6,696 bases of DNA. Origin: Gemmatimonadaceae bacterium. Lineage in GTDB: Bacteria; Gemmatimonadota; Gemmatimonadetes; Gemmatimonadales; Gemmatimonadaceae. The notes beneath the pieces are model-generated. The model was not told the origin of the DNA and ran no database searches. It was given only the letters and a program-made list of their open reading frames with translations. Position numbers and translations under genes: made by a program. The stretch is from assembly GCA_025453855.1 (NCBI GenBank), contig JALOPO010000091.1:1-6696 (forward strand), given 5' to 3'. Below, piece after piece: positions 1 to 5,209 of the stretch; position 1 is the first letter of the stretch, and the number at the start of each line of letters is the position of its first letter.

Positions 1-258
1 CCCACGCTCGCCATCCGCCGCCCCGCCTTCGACGCCGCCGGCCTCGCCCGCGCCGCCCTCGACGCCGCCTTCACCCTCACCGCGGACGACTTCCGCGTCG
101 AGGGCGACCTCATCCTCGTCGGCCCCCTCCCCCACCCCGACGACACGAGCGCCGCCATCGACCTGCTCGAACGCGCCGGCCTCGCCTACTTCGACGACTT
201 CGTCGAACTCCCCGCCTCGTGGCCGTCGTGGCTCGCGCTGTACGCGCGGCATCGGTGA
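1..258 (+). CDS. C-terminal fragment of an unrecognised protein
   Basis: Reading frame 1 is open from the first base to a TGA at 256-258, giving 85 residues; the start lies outside the window. Nearly every codon ends in C or G, as expected of a real gene in a GC-rich genome, and the composition is ordinary (alternating hydrophobic and acidic stretches, with an aromatic C-terminus containing ASWPSWLALYARHR). No catalytic or binding motif could be identified and no family was recognised. The first ~200 bases are strikingly C-rich on this strand because the codons use C at almost every third position. It is not obviously linked to the toxin-antitoxin genes that follow, which are on the other strand and converge on it across 149 bases. 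Confidence 0.7.
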   Translation, partial: PTLAIRRPAFDAAGLARAALDAAFTLTADDFRVEGDLILVGPLPHPDDTSAAIDLLERAGLAYFDDFVELPASWPSWLALYARHR

Positions 259-407
259 GGCGACAGACGGACACCGCACAGAAGCGCGCTATCCTCCTCG
301 ACGAAGGCCGGCGTGATCTGCCACCTACGCGCCGCTCGCATGAGCGCGCACTCGGAACACGGTCGCGGCCCTGCGTCGGTTCGCGCAATTCGCCCAGCGC
401 GGACTGT

Positions 408-992
408 TCACGTTGGATCGCCGAGCGCTGCGGGGCCCATCAACGCACGCAGCCTGGCGACTGAACGCACGAGCTGAGCACCGCGCAGCGTGTCCAGCAA
501 GTCCGGCAGCGTGACCGGTGGTTTGCGCAATGCTGCCGCTTGCTCGCTCACGCAACGGACGACGGCGCCGGGGACGAGGTCGATGGAGTCAAGCACGAAC
601 TCGTCCGGGTGGCGCGCCTCCACGTCGTATTTCGCCAGAGTGTGGTCGGGAAAGTCCTTCAGGTTGTACGTGACGATCACCTGCGCGCCGGCCCGGATGG
701 CGGCGGCGAGCACATGGCGGTCGTCGGGGTCGGGAAGGTCCAGTTGCGCAGCCAACTCTTCGTAGGCGGTGACGAGGCAGTCGGGCACCGCCTCGACCAT
801 CGCCCGCCGCGTTCGCACGAGCCGGTCGGGCGCGAGATCAGGTCGGGCGGTTGTGATGCTGCGGAAGACCTCGTCGAGGATCGTGTCGCTCCAGCGAGCA
901 CGGACGATCCCGGCGATCGCGATCCGCATGAGGAGATCGCGCAGGGGGGCCGGATGGAGGACACACGCGTCGTAGACGACGACGAACGCCAC
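408..992 (-). CDS. vapC: PIN-domain ribonuclease toxin (VapC50-like)
   Basis: A 194-residue PIN-domain protein, predicted to be a Mg2+/Mn2+-dependent endoribonuclease that acts as the toxin of a type II toxin-antitoxin pair. The acidic active-site residues are visible: D8 in VVVYDACVLHP at the end of the first beta strand, E41 in SDTILDEVF, D91 (or D90) in the DPDDRHVLAAA motif, and D113 after VIVTYNLKDFP. The PIN core spans about residues 4-125. The extra ~65-residue tail (HPDEFVLDSIDLVP onward) matches my recollection of the PIN_3/VapC50-type layout, longer than the ~130-residue classical VapC. The start is GTG at 990-992, the only plausible start after an in-frame stop 15 bases upstream; it has no good Shine-Dalgarno sequence. 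The gene begins 12 bases after the antitoxin stop and is therefore probably translationally coupled to it. The cellular RNA target cannot be read from sequence. Confidence 0.9.
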   Translation of the reverse strand: MAFVVVYDACVLHPAPLRDLLMRIAIAGIVRARWSDTILDEVFRSITTARPDLAPDRLVRTRRAMVEAVPDCLVTAYEELAAQLDLPDPDDRHVLAAAIRAGAQVIVTYNLKDFPDHTLAKYDVEARHPDEFVLDSIDLVPGAVVRCVSEQAAALRKPPVTLPDLLDTLRGAQLVRSVARLRALMGPAALGDPT

Positions 993-1004
993 GGGCGGTG
1001 CGGC

Positions 1005-1454
1005 TCAGTAGCCCATGCCGAGTTCCTGCGCATCGGCGGCGAGCTGATCAAGGAGTGCCTTGCTGCGAGCCTCCTGCGACTGCCGGTACGCGATCACGTC
1101 CGCCGCCTTGATGCGGCGGTGCGCACCGACCCGGACGAACGGAATCGTGCCCGTCTCCAGGAGGCCGACGAGATACGGACGCGAGACGTTCAGGAAGTCG
1201 GCCGCCTGCTGCGTGGACAGCTCGGCGTGCACCGGGAGAATCGTCACGGCGTTGCCGTTGGCGATCTGACCGAGGAGCTCGAGCAGCCCTTTTACCGCCT
1301 GCCGAGGCAGCGTGACAGCGACTGACGCGTCATCCGCCCGGAGCTCGACCTCACCTGCCGGCGCATGGCCTTGCGTCAATGCGGCGAGCTGTCGAAGGGC
1401 GCGCTTCGCCTCCTCGATTTCGTCGGGACTCGGAATTTGTGCGGAGATGGCCAT
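1005..1454 (-). CDS. Excisionase-type HTH antitoxin (VapB50-like)
   Basis: A 149-residue DNA-binding protein placed directly upstream of the PIN toxin, so most likely its antitoxin and the autorepressor of the operon. Residues ~79-123 form an excisionase/MerR-like winged helix-turn-helix (HTH_17 style): LSTQQAADFLNVSRPYLVGLL is the helix-turn-helix, and IPFVRVGAHRRIKAADVIAY the wing and the R-H-R-R-I contact region. Residues 10-28 are probably helical, 36-75 may form a small fold, and the acidic, helical C-terminus (124-149) is the expected toxin-binding arm. The ATG at 1452-1454 was chosen because the best promoter has its -10 element at 1480-1485. That puts the transcript start near 1472-1475, so the upstream ATG at 1476-1478 and the longer form starting at 1601 would not be transcribed. 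The Shine-Dalgarno is weak. As I recall, M. tuberculosis Rv3750c/Rv3749c (VapBC50) has the same excisionase plus PIN arrangement. Confidence 0.85.
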   Translation of the reverse strand: MAISAQIPSPDEIEEAKRALRQLAALTQGHAPAGEVELRADDASVAVTLPRQAVKGLLELLGQIANGNAVTILPVHAELSTQQAADFLNVSRPYLVGLLETGTIPFVRVGAHRRIKAADVIAYRQSQEARSKALLDQLAADAQELGMGY

Positions 1455-1479
1455 TTGCCTGAGGAGGACGAAGTACATC

Positions 1480-1508
1480 AGTATTCGCAACAAACGAAAC
1501 AATCGCAA
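1480..1508 (-). promoter_or_regulatory. Promoter of the toxin-antitoxin operon
   Basis: On the minus strand, TTGCGA (1503-1508) is a -35-like hexamer and AATACT (1480-1485) a -10-like hexamer, each matching four of six consensus positions, separated by exactly 17 bases. The stretch is distinctly AT-richer than the rest of the window. TTGCGA also recurs at 1485-1490, one base overlapping the -10, giving a direct repeat with an 18-base period that could be a secondary repressor contact. The predicted start of transcription gives a short leader of about 18-21 bases before the antitoxin ATG. Confidence 0.5.
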
Positions 1509-1509
1509 T

Positions 1510-1532
1510 AACCCGAAACCAGGTTGCGGGTT
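1510..1532. promoter_or_regulatory. 23-bp dyad, likely antitoxin operator
   Basis: Two 11-base arms, AACCCGAAACC (1510-1520) and GGTTGCGGGTT (1522-1532), are inverted copies matching at 10 of 11 positions around a single central A at 1521. The dyad sits immediately upstream of the -35 element of the toxin-antitoxin promoter, in the place and of the size expected for an operator bound by a dimeric helix-turn-helix antitoxin. That it is bound by the neighbouring protein is inference. It could instead serve the divergent ftsH side. Confidence 0.55.
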
Positions 1533-1809
1533 CGTTCGTGCGGCCGTCAGAAGCGTGCATCCCCTCTCGCAGCCGTGTGAGTGCGAGGGCACCTCACGCA
1601 TGGCTGTCTAGCAATACGCTGCAGTTCCGCTCGCCCGGAGCCTCACTCCATCGCCCCGGCGGCGGCGCCTGATGTACGCGCCGCCCAATGTCGCCTGGGC
1701 TCCCCGCGCTCGCGCCCGCCCACGCGGCACCGCGCCTGCACGTGGCTTCGGGGCACGCGAGCGGCGCACACGGCACCGCGTCGCGTTCCATGTCGAGCCG
1801 CAGCGCACC

Positions 1810-3960
1810 ATGCCGCCGTCCGGCCCCCAGCTCCCAGCCAGTGCCGCGCGCGGCACCGGCGTCCGTCGCAACGGCACCACCGGCGACGCGCCGCGCGATC
1901 CGCCCACGACGCGCGACGGCGGTCCCGGCGCCCCGAATGCCCCCGCCACCGGCGGCGGCACCATGCCGCCGCGCCGTACCTGGCTGACCTTCCTCGCCAT
2001 CCTGCTCGCCAACGTCGTCCTCGCGCGCGCCTGCTTCCCCCCCGAGCAGGTCGTGACCGTCCCCTACACGCTCTTCAAGCAGGAAGTCGCGCGACGCAAC
2101 GTGGCGGCGATCTACAGCCGCGGCGCGAGCATCACCGGGCGCTTCGTCTCACCCGTCCGCTGGCCGCGCGACAGCGCGGCGCGCGGCGACTCGGTGCGCA
2201 CCGACTCCGCCAGCCGCGCTCGCCCCGCCGCGCGCACGCTCCCGCCGCTCTTCGGCAGCACGCGTCGGCAGCCCGCGACGCCGCGCAACGTGACCGACTT
2301 CGCCACCGAGCTCCCGGCCTTCGCCGATCCCGGCCTCGAGGCGTTCCTCGACAGCAACCAGGTCGTCATCAGCGCCGAGCCGATCCAGGAAGGGAACACG
2401 CTCGTGAGCATCCTCGTGGGCTTCGCGCCGACGCTCCTCCTCATCGGTGTCTACGTCTGGTTCTTCCGGCGCGCCTCGAAGATGGGTGGTGGTCTTGGCG
2501 GCGCGCTCACCGGCGGCCTCGGGCGCAGCACCGCGCGGCGCGTCGACACGAACACCGAGAACCGCGTCACCTTCGCCGACGTGGCCGGCATCGACGAAGC
2601 GGAGAACGAGCTCGTGGAGCTCGTCGACTACCTGCGCGATCCGCAGAAGTACACGCGCCTCGGCGGCGCCGCGCCCAAGGGGGTGCTGCTCGTCGGCGCG
2701 CCGGGCACGGGGAAGACGCTGCTCGCGCGCGCCGTCGCCGGCGAGGCGAACGTGCCGTTCTTCTCGATGAGCGCGAGCGAGTTCGTGGAGATGGTCGTGG
2801 GCGTGGGCGCGGCACGCGTGCGCGACCTCTTCCGGCAGGCCCGGGAGAGTGCGCCCGCGATCATCTTCATCGATGAGCTGGACTCGATCGGACGCGCGCG
2901 CGGCGCGACCGCGATCGGCGGCTCGAGCGAGCAGGAACAGACGCTCAACCAGATCCTCACCGAGATGGACGGCTTCTCGGGACGACAGGGGATCATCGTG
3001 CTCGCCGCCACCAACCAGCCCGACGTGCTCGATCGCGCGCTCCTGCGTCCCGGCCGCTTCGATCGGCGCGTGGTGGTGAACGCCCCCGACAAGCGCGGCC
3101 GCGAGGCGATCCTCACCGTGCACACGCGCACCGTGCCGCTCGCGAGCGACGTCTCGCTCCCCGAGATCGCCGCGGCGACGCCGGGGCTGACCGGCGCCGA
3201 CCTGCGCAACCTGGTGAACGAGGCGGCGCTCCTCGCGGCGCGACGCGAGCAGCAGCAGGTGCGGCAGAAGGACTTCCTCGACGCGCTCGAGAAGATCGTC
3301 CTCGGCCCCGAGCGCCCGCTCCTCATGAGCGCGCAGGATCGCGAGCGCGTCGCCTACCACGAGGGCGGACACGCGATCCTGGGCCTCGTCGTGCCGGGCG
3401 CCGATCCGGTGCACCGCGTGACGATCGTCCCGCGCGGGCAGGCGCTCGGCGTCACCTACCAGCGCCCCGACGCGGACCGCTACAACTATCCCGAGGGCTA
3501 CCTGCGCGCGCGCATCGTCGGCATCCTCGGCGGGCGTGCGGCCGAGGAAGTGGTGTACGGGACGCGCACGACCGGCGCGCAGAACGACATCGAGCAGGCG
3601 ACGAGCCTCGCTCGCAACATGGTCACGCGCTGGGGGATGAGCGACCGGCTGGGCATGGTGCAGCTCGCGCCGCGCGAGAACATGTTCCTCGCCGGCCCGC
3701 TCTCGATGGGCGCGGGCGGCGGGCGCGAGATCAGCGAGGCGACGGCGCAGGCGGTCGACGACGAGATCCGACGCATCATCGCCGAGTGCCACGAGCAGGC
3801 GGTGCGGCTGCTGCGCGAGCATCGCACGGCGCTCGATGCACTGGTGACGGCGCTGCTCGACCGGGAGACGCTCGACGAGCGCGAGATCCTGTCGGTGACG
3901 GGGCTTCCCCCGGCGCCCCAGCTCGACAATCGCGAAGCGGTGGTGACGGCGGCGCGCTGA
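1810..3960 (+). CDS. ftsH: FtsH membrane-bound ATP-dependent zinc metalloprotease
   Basis: FtsH is a hexameric inner-membrane AAA+ protease that extracts and degrades membrane and short-lived soluble proteins. From the ATG at 1810 it has 716 residues: a Pro/Gly-rich cytoplasmic lead (1-56), membrane helix 58-74, an extracytoplasmic domain of ~120 residues (75-197), membrane helix 198-219, a Gly-rich linker, the AAA+ module and the M41 peptidase. Walker A is GAPGTGKT (296-303), Walker B IIFIDE (351-356), arginine fingers R416 and R419 in RPGRFDRR, zinc site HEGGH (517-521), third zinc ligand D593 in GAQNDIEQAT. Oddities: V329 stands where the pore phenylalanine normally is, and an Arg/Ser/Pro-rich insert lies at ~114-159. 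The start is uncertain: ATGs at 1672 (762 residues) and 1963 (665, nearest the family norm) are in frame, and none has a clear Shine-Dalgarno. 1810 was preferred because third-position GC bias becomes strong there. It converges on the lipoprotein gene, 19 bases away. Confidence 0.96.
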   Translation: MPPSGPQLPASAARGTGVRRNGTTGDAPRDPPTTRDGGPGAPNAPATGGGTMPPRRTWLTFLAILLANVVLARACFPPEQVVTVPYTLFKQEVARRNVAAIYSRGASITGRFVSPVRWPRDSAARGDSVRTDSASRARPAARTLPPLFGSTRRQPATPRNVTDFATELPAFADPGLEAFLDSNQVVISAEPIQEGNTLVSILVGFAPTLLLIGVYVWFFRRASKMGGGLGGALTGGLGRSTARRVDTNTENRVTFADVAGIDEAENELVELVDYLRDPQKYTRLGGAAPKGVLLVGAPGTGKTLLARAVAGEANVPFFSMSASEFVEMVVGVGAARVRDLFRQARESAPAIIFIDELDSIGRARGATAIGGSSEQEQTLNQILTEMDGFSGRQGIIVLAATNQPDVLDRALLRPGRFDRRVVVNAPDKRGREAILTVHTRTVPLASDVSLPEIAAATPGLTGADLRNLVNEAALLAARREQQQVRQKDFLDALEKIVLGPERPLLMSAQDRERVAYHEGGHAILGLVVPGADPVHRVTIVPRGQALGVTYQRPDADRYNYPEGYLRARIVGILGGRAAEEVVYGTRTTGAQNDIEQATSLARNMVTRWGMSDRLGMVQLAPRENMFLAGPLSMGAGGGREISEATAQAVDDEIRRIIAECHEQAVRLLREHRTALDALVTALLDRETLDEREILSVTGLPPAPQLDNREAVVTAAR

Positions 3961-3977
3961 CGACGCGCGCGCCCGCC
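3948..3977. terminator. GC hairpin between convergent genes
   Basis: GGCGGCGCGC (3948-3957), covering the last codons of ftsH, can pair with the stretch GCGCGCGCCCGCC (3965-3977), with one bulged base, across the ftsH stop codon. It lies exactly where ftsH and the minus-strand lipoprotein gene converge and could work in both directions. Neither strand has a T-run afterwards, so it is at best a U-less terminator or an mRNA 3'-end stabiliser. Simple GC repetition could also create such pairing by chance. Confidence 0.25.
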
Positions 3978-3979
3978 GG

Positions 3980-4441
3980 TCAGCGGCGCAGGCGCCCCGC
4001 GTCGCTGGCGATCACGGCCCCGCCGACGACGCCGAGCGGGAGTCCGGTGGCGCACTCCACACGCAGGAGCTCGCCCTCCGCCACGTCGTAGCGCTGCGGC
4101 GCCGAGGCGCGATAGTCGCCGCGCCAGGCGGCTTCGTGGCTGTCGCTGGCGCGTACGAGCGCGAGCTCCACGCCGTAGCGCTGGTCGACCAGGCGATCGG
4201 CACAGCCGTGCACAGGCGCACTCGCGGTGGTGCGGTCACCAGCCATGATGAAGCGCGCTGGCGCATCGACGAGCATGCGCCCCGGTGTGCGCCACTGCGC
4301 CGAGTGCCCGGCGTCGCGCAACCGCGCACAGCCGACGGCGAGCGTCAGGGTGGCACCGATCCCGGCCGTGCGCACCATCGTGCGCAGCCGCGTCCGGTAC
4401 ACGAGCGACGAGCAGCGCGGCGACAGGGCCAGCGGCGCCAT
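3980..4441 (-). CDS. Small probable lipoprotein of unknown function
   Basis: A 153-residue protein that I do not recognise. The N-terminus has an arginine-rich region (residues 16-24), a hydrophobic run AGIGATLTLAVG, and then C38. This makes a plausible if imperfect lipobox (A-V-G-C), so the protein is probably exported and lipidated, leaving ~115 residues in the periplasm or at the outer membrane. Two further cysteines, C80 and C130, could form a disulfide. The mature part looks like a small beta-rich domain (for example RYGVELALVRA, QRYDVAEGELLRVECATG). The start at 4441 is fixed by a GGAGGT Shine-Dalgarno four bases upstream; a start at 4378 would give a shorter signal sequence. Longer versions of the frame run into non-coding composition. 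It is 233 bases downstream of the zinc-ribbon gene and converges on ftsH. Confidence 0.72.
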   Translation of the reverse strand: MAPLALSPRCSSLVYRTRLRTMVRTAGIGATLTLAVGCARLRDAGHSAQWRTPGRMLVDAPARFIMAGDRTTASAPVHGCADRLVDQRYGVELALVRASDSHEAAWRGDYRASAPQRYDVAEGELLRVECATGLPLGVVGGAVIASDAGRLRR

Positions 4442-4445
4442 GCAG

Positions 4446-4451
4446 ACCTCC
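4446..4451 (-). promoter_or_regulatory. Shine-Dalgarno deciding the lipoprotein start
   Basis: On the minus strand the sequence GGAGGT lies four bases before the ATG at 4439-4441. It is a full anti-16S match and is the reason this start was chosen over the downstream ATG at 4376-4378 and the upstream in-frame ATG at 4613-4615. Confidence 0.7.
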
Positions 4452-4604
4452 ACAGAAGCATCAGGGGACGAACGATGCCGTCCGCCTTGCAATGCCGGTG
4501 CCGGATGCGGCGTCGCAGTCGGGCAGTCATGGCCGCGCGTCGCAGGTGAACGTGCGCACGGTCTCGGCAAGGGCGTGTACCACCGCCGATTGCCGGACGT
4601 CACA

Positions 4605-4637
4605 TGCCTCGTCACGCATGCGTCAGCTCACGAGGCA
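4605..4637. repeat. Nested inverted repeat
   Basis: TGCCTCGT (4605-4612) and ACGAGGCA (4630-4637) are perfect inverted copies. Inside the 17-base loop lies the perfect 10-base palindrome ACGCATGCGT (4614-4623). The element is 38 bases past the stop of the minus-strand zinc-ribbon gene and ~165 bases before the lipoprotein start. It could be a U-less terminator for the former or a protein-binding site controlling the latter. No T-run follows on either strand. Confidence 0.4.
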
Positions 4638-4674
4638 CGCACGACGCTCGTCGTGCCGGCGGCCTGGTGCGCGG

Positions 4675-4956
4675 TCAGGGCATCACGGCGGGACGCGGCG
4701 GGCGCGACGGTGCACGGGGTGCCGCAGGCGTCGTGCGACGCAGCAACCCCTCCCACCCACAGGTCATGCACCAGCTCGGCCGCATGCCGGGGATCCAGCG
4801 CAGCGTGCGGCGCCCCTCGACGTGCAACGTGACGGCATCGCATTGCGGGCAGCGATCGCCGTCGGGGAGGATGAGCAGGAAGACGACCGTCGCCGCGATC
4901 CCTCGCAGCACGAACAGTCCGCCGAAGACGAGCACGAACCAGGCGGCATCGGACAT
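4675..4956 (-). CDS. Small membrane protein with a zinc ribbon
   Basis: A 93-residue protein with one long hydrophobic segment (about residues 5-31, AAWFVLVFGGLFVLRGIAAT and onward), followed by a four-cysteine zinc-binding module. The first knuckle is C36-P-Q-C39 and the second C63-M-T-C66, with 23 residues between, including a beta-like stretch AVTLHVEGRRTLRW. The tail from residue 74 is Pro/Ala/Arg-rich and probably disordered. The layout predicts a membrane-tethered zinc ribbon; which side of the membrane the ribbon faces cannot be fixed, though the arginines after the ribbon favour the cytoplasm. The start is supported by a GGAGGT Shine-Dalgarno eight bases upstream. No function is recognised. 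Its neighbours, an NfeD/YqiJ-like protein and a lipoprotein on the same strand, are also envelope proteins, but the gaps exceed 200 bases. Confidence 0.82.
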   Translation of the reverse strand: MSDAAWFVLVFGGLFVLRGIAATVVFLLILPDGDRCPQCDAVTLHVEGRRTLRWIPGMRPSWCMTCGWEGLLRRTTPAAPRAPSRPPRPAVMP

Positions 4957-4964
4957 CGCGCCGC

Positions 4965-4970
4965 ACCTCC
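4965..4970 (-). promoter_or_regulatory. Shine-Dalgarno of the zinc-ribbon gene
   Basis: A GGAGGT on the minus strand lies eight bases before the ATG at 4954-4956, with ideal sequence and spacing. It confirms that this short frame is translated and fixes its start. Confidence 0.75.
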
Positions 4971-5106
4971 CCCGTCCGCGACGCGCGCAGACGCCTGTGA
5001 TCCACCCCGCCCCGTTCCCCGGTCGGTCGCGCAGGCGCGGACGCGACTCCCTTCACATGCGTGCCCGGACCACGATCCCGCAAGCGCGTGCACCGCGCGT
5101 GCACGG

Positions 5107-5151
5107 GTCGACGCCGGAGGCGCGCGATCGGTTCCCTGCGCCGGCGTCGAC
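5107..5151. repeat. 11-bp perfect inverted repeat with 23-base loop
   Basis: GTCGACGCCGG (5107-5117) is repeated in perfect inversion as CCGGCGTCGAC (5141-5151). It lies 59 bases past the stop of the NfeD/YqiJ-like gene on the minus strand and ~150 bases before the zinc-ribbon gene. As RNA it would make a strong stem with a GC-rich loop, but no T-run follows on either strand. Just to its left, GCGCGTGCAC occurs twice in tandem (5084-5093 and 5095-5104). Possible roles are a U-less terminator, an mRNA 3'-end stabiliser, or one copy of a dispersed genomic repeat. Confidence 0.5.
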
Positions 5152-5209
5152 GTCCGGCCGCTCGCGTGTCGCGGCGCGTGATGTCGTCAGGCGTCGCGTG
5201 CGTTCCACA

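Larger units (their letters stand above)
1455..1809. other. Gene-free divergent control region
   Basis: This 355-base stretch between the antitoxin and ftsH start codons holds no gene I can support. Its left part (1480-1532) carries the toxin-antitoxin promoter and dyad. Around 1577-1597 there is a small hairpin: GTGAGTGC, a GAGG loop, then GCACCTCAC, i.e. eight pairs with one bulged base. No T-run follows, so it is not a convincing terminator. A plus-strand promoter for ftsH must lie here or inside the first part of the longer reading frame, but I could not identify one with confidence. From 1672 the ftsH frame is open with an upstream ATG, so part of this region would be coding if that start were used. 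Confidence 0.5.

Noticed and set aside
259..407. Search for a terminator or small RNA between the first gene fragment and the toxin
   Set aside because: Only a 5-bp stem (CGCGC and GCGCG around 383-400) was found, with no T-run and no other structure worth calling.
540..1325. 261-residue plus-strand open frame opposite the toxin-antitoxin genes
   Set aside because: It is antisense to two genes with recognisable PIN and helix-turn-helix motifs and has no domain of its own.
1577..1597. Hairpin upstream of ftsH as a terminator or riboswitch
   Set aside because: It is a single short bulged stem without a T-run or any conserved riboswitch feature; noted only within the control region entry.
1455..1601. 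N-terminal extension of the antitoxin to an ATG at 1601
   Set aside because: It would cross the promoter and the dyad, and its composition differs from the rest of the protein; the ATG at 1454 fits the predicted transcript start.
1581..2876. 431-residue plus-strand open frame overlapping the ftsH start
   Set aside because: It is extremely arginine- and alanine-rich with no domain, which is what a shifted frame of GC-rich coding DNA looks like.
2149..3822. 557-residue open frame on the minus strand opposite ftsH
   Set aside because: It mirrors the codon bias of ftsH, is rich in Arg, Ala, Glu, Asp and His with no recognisable domain, and lies wholly within a certain gene.
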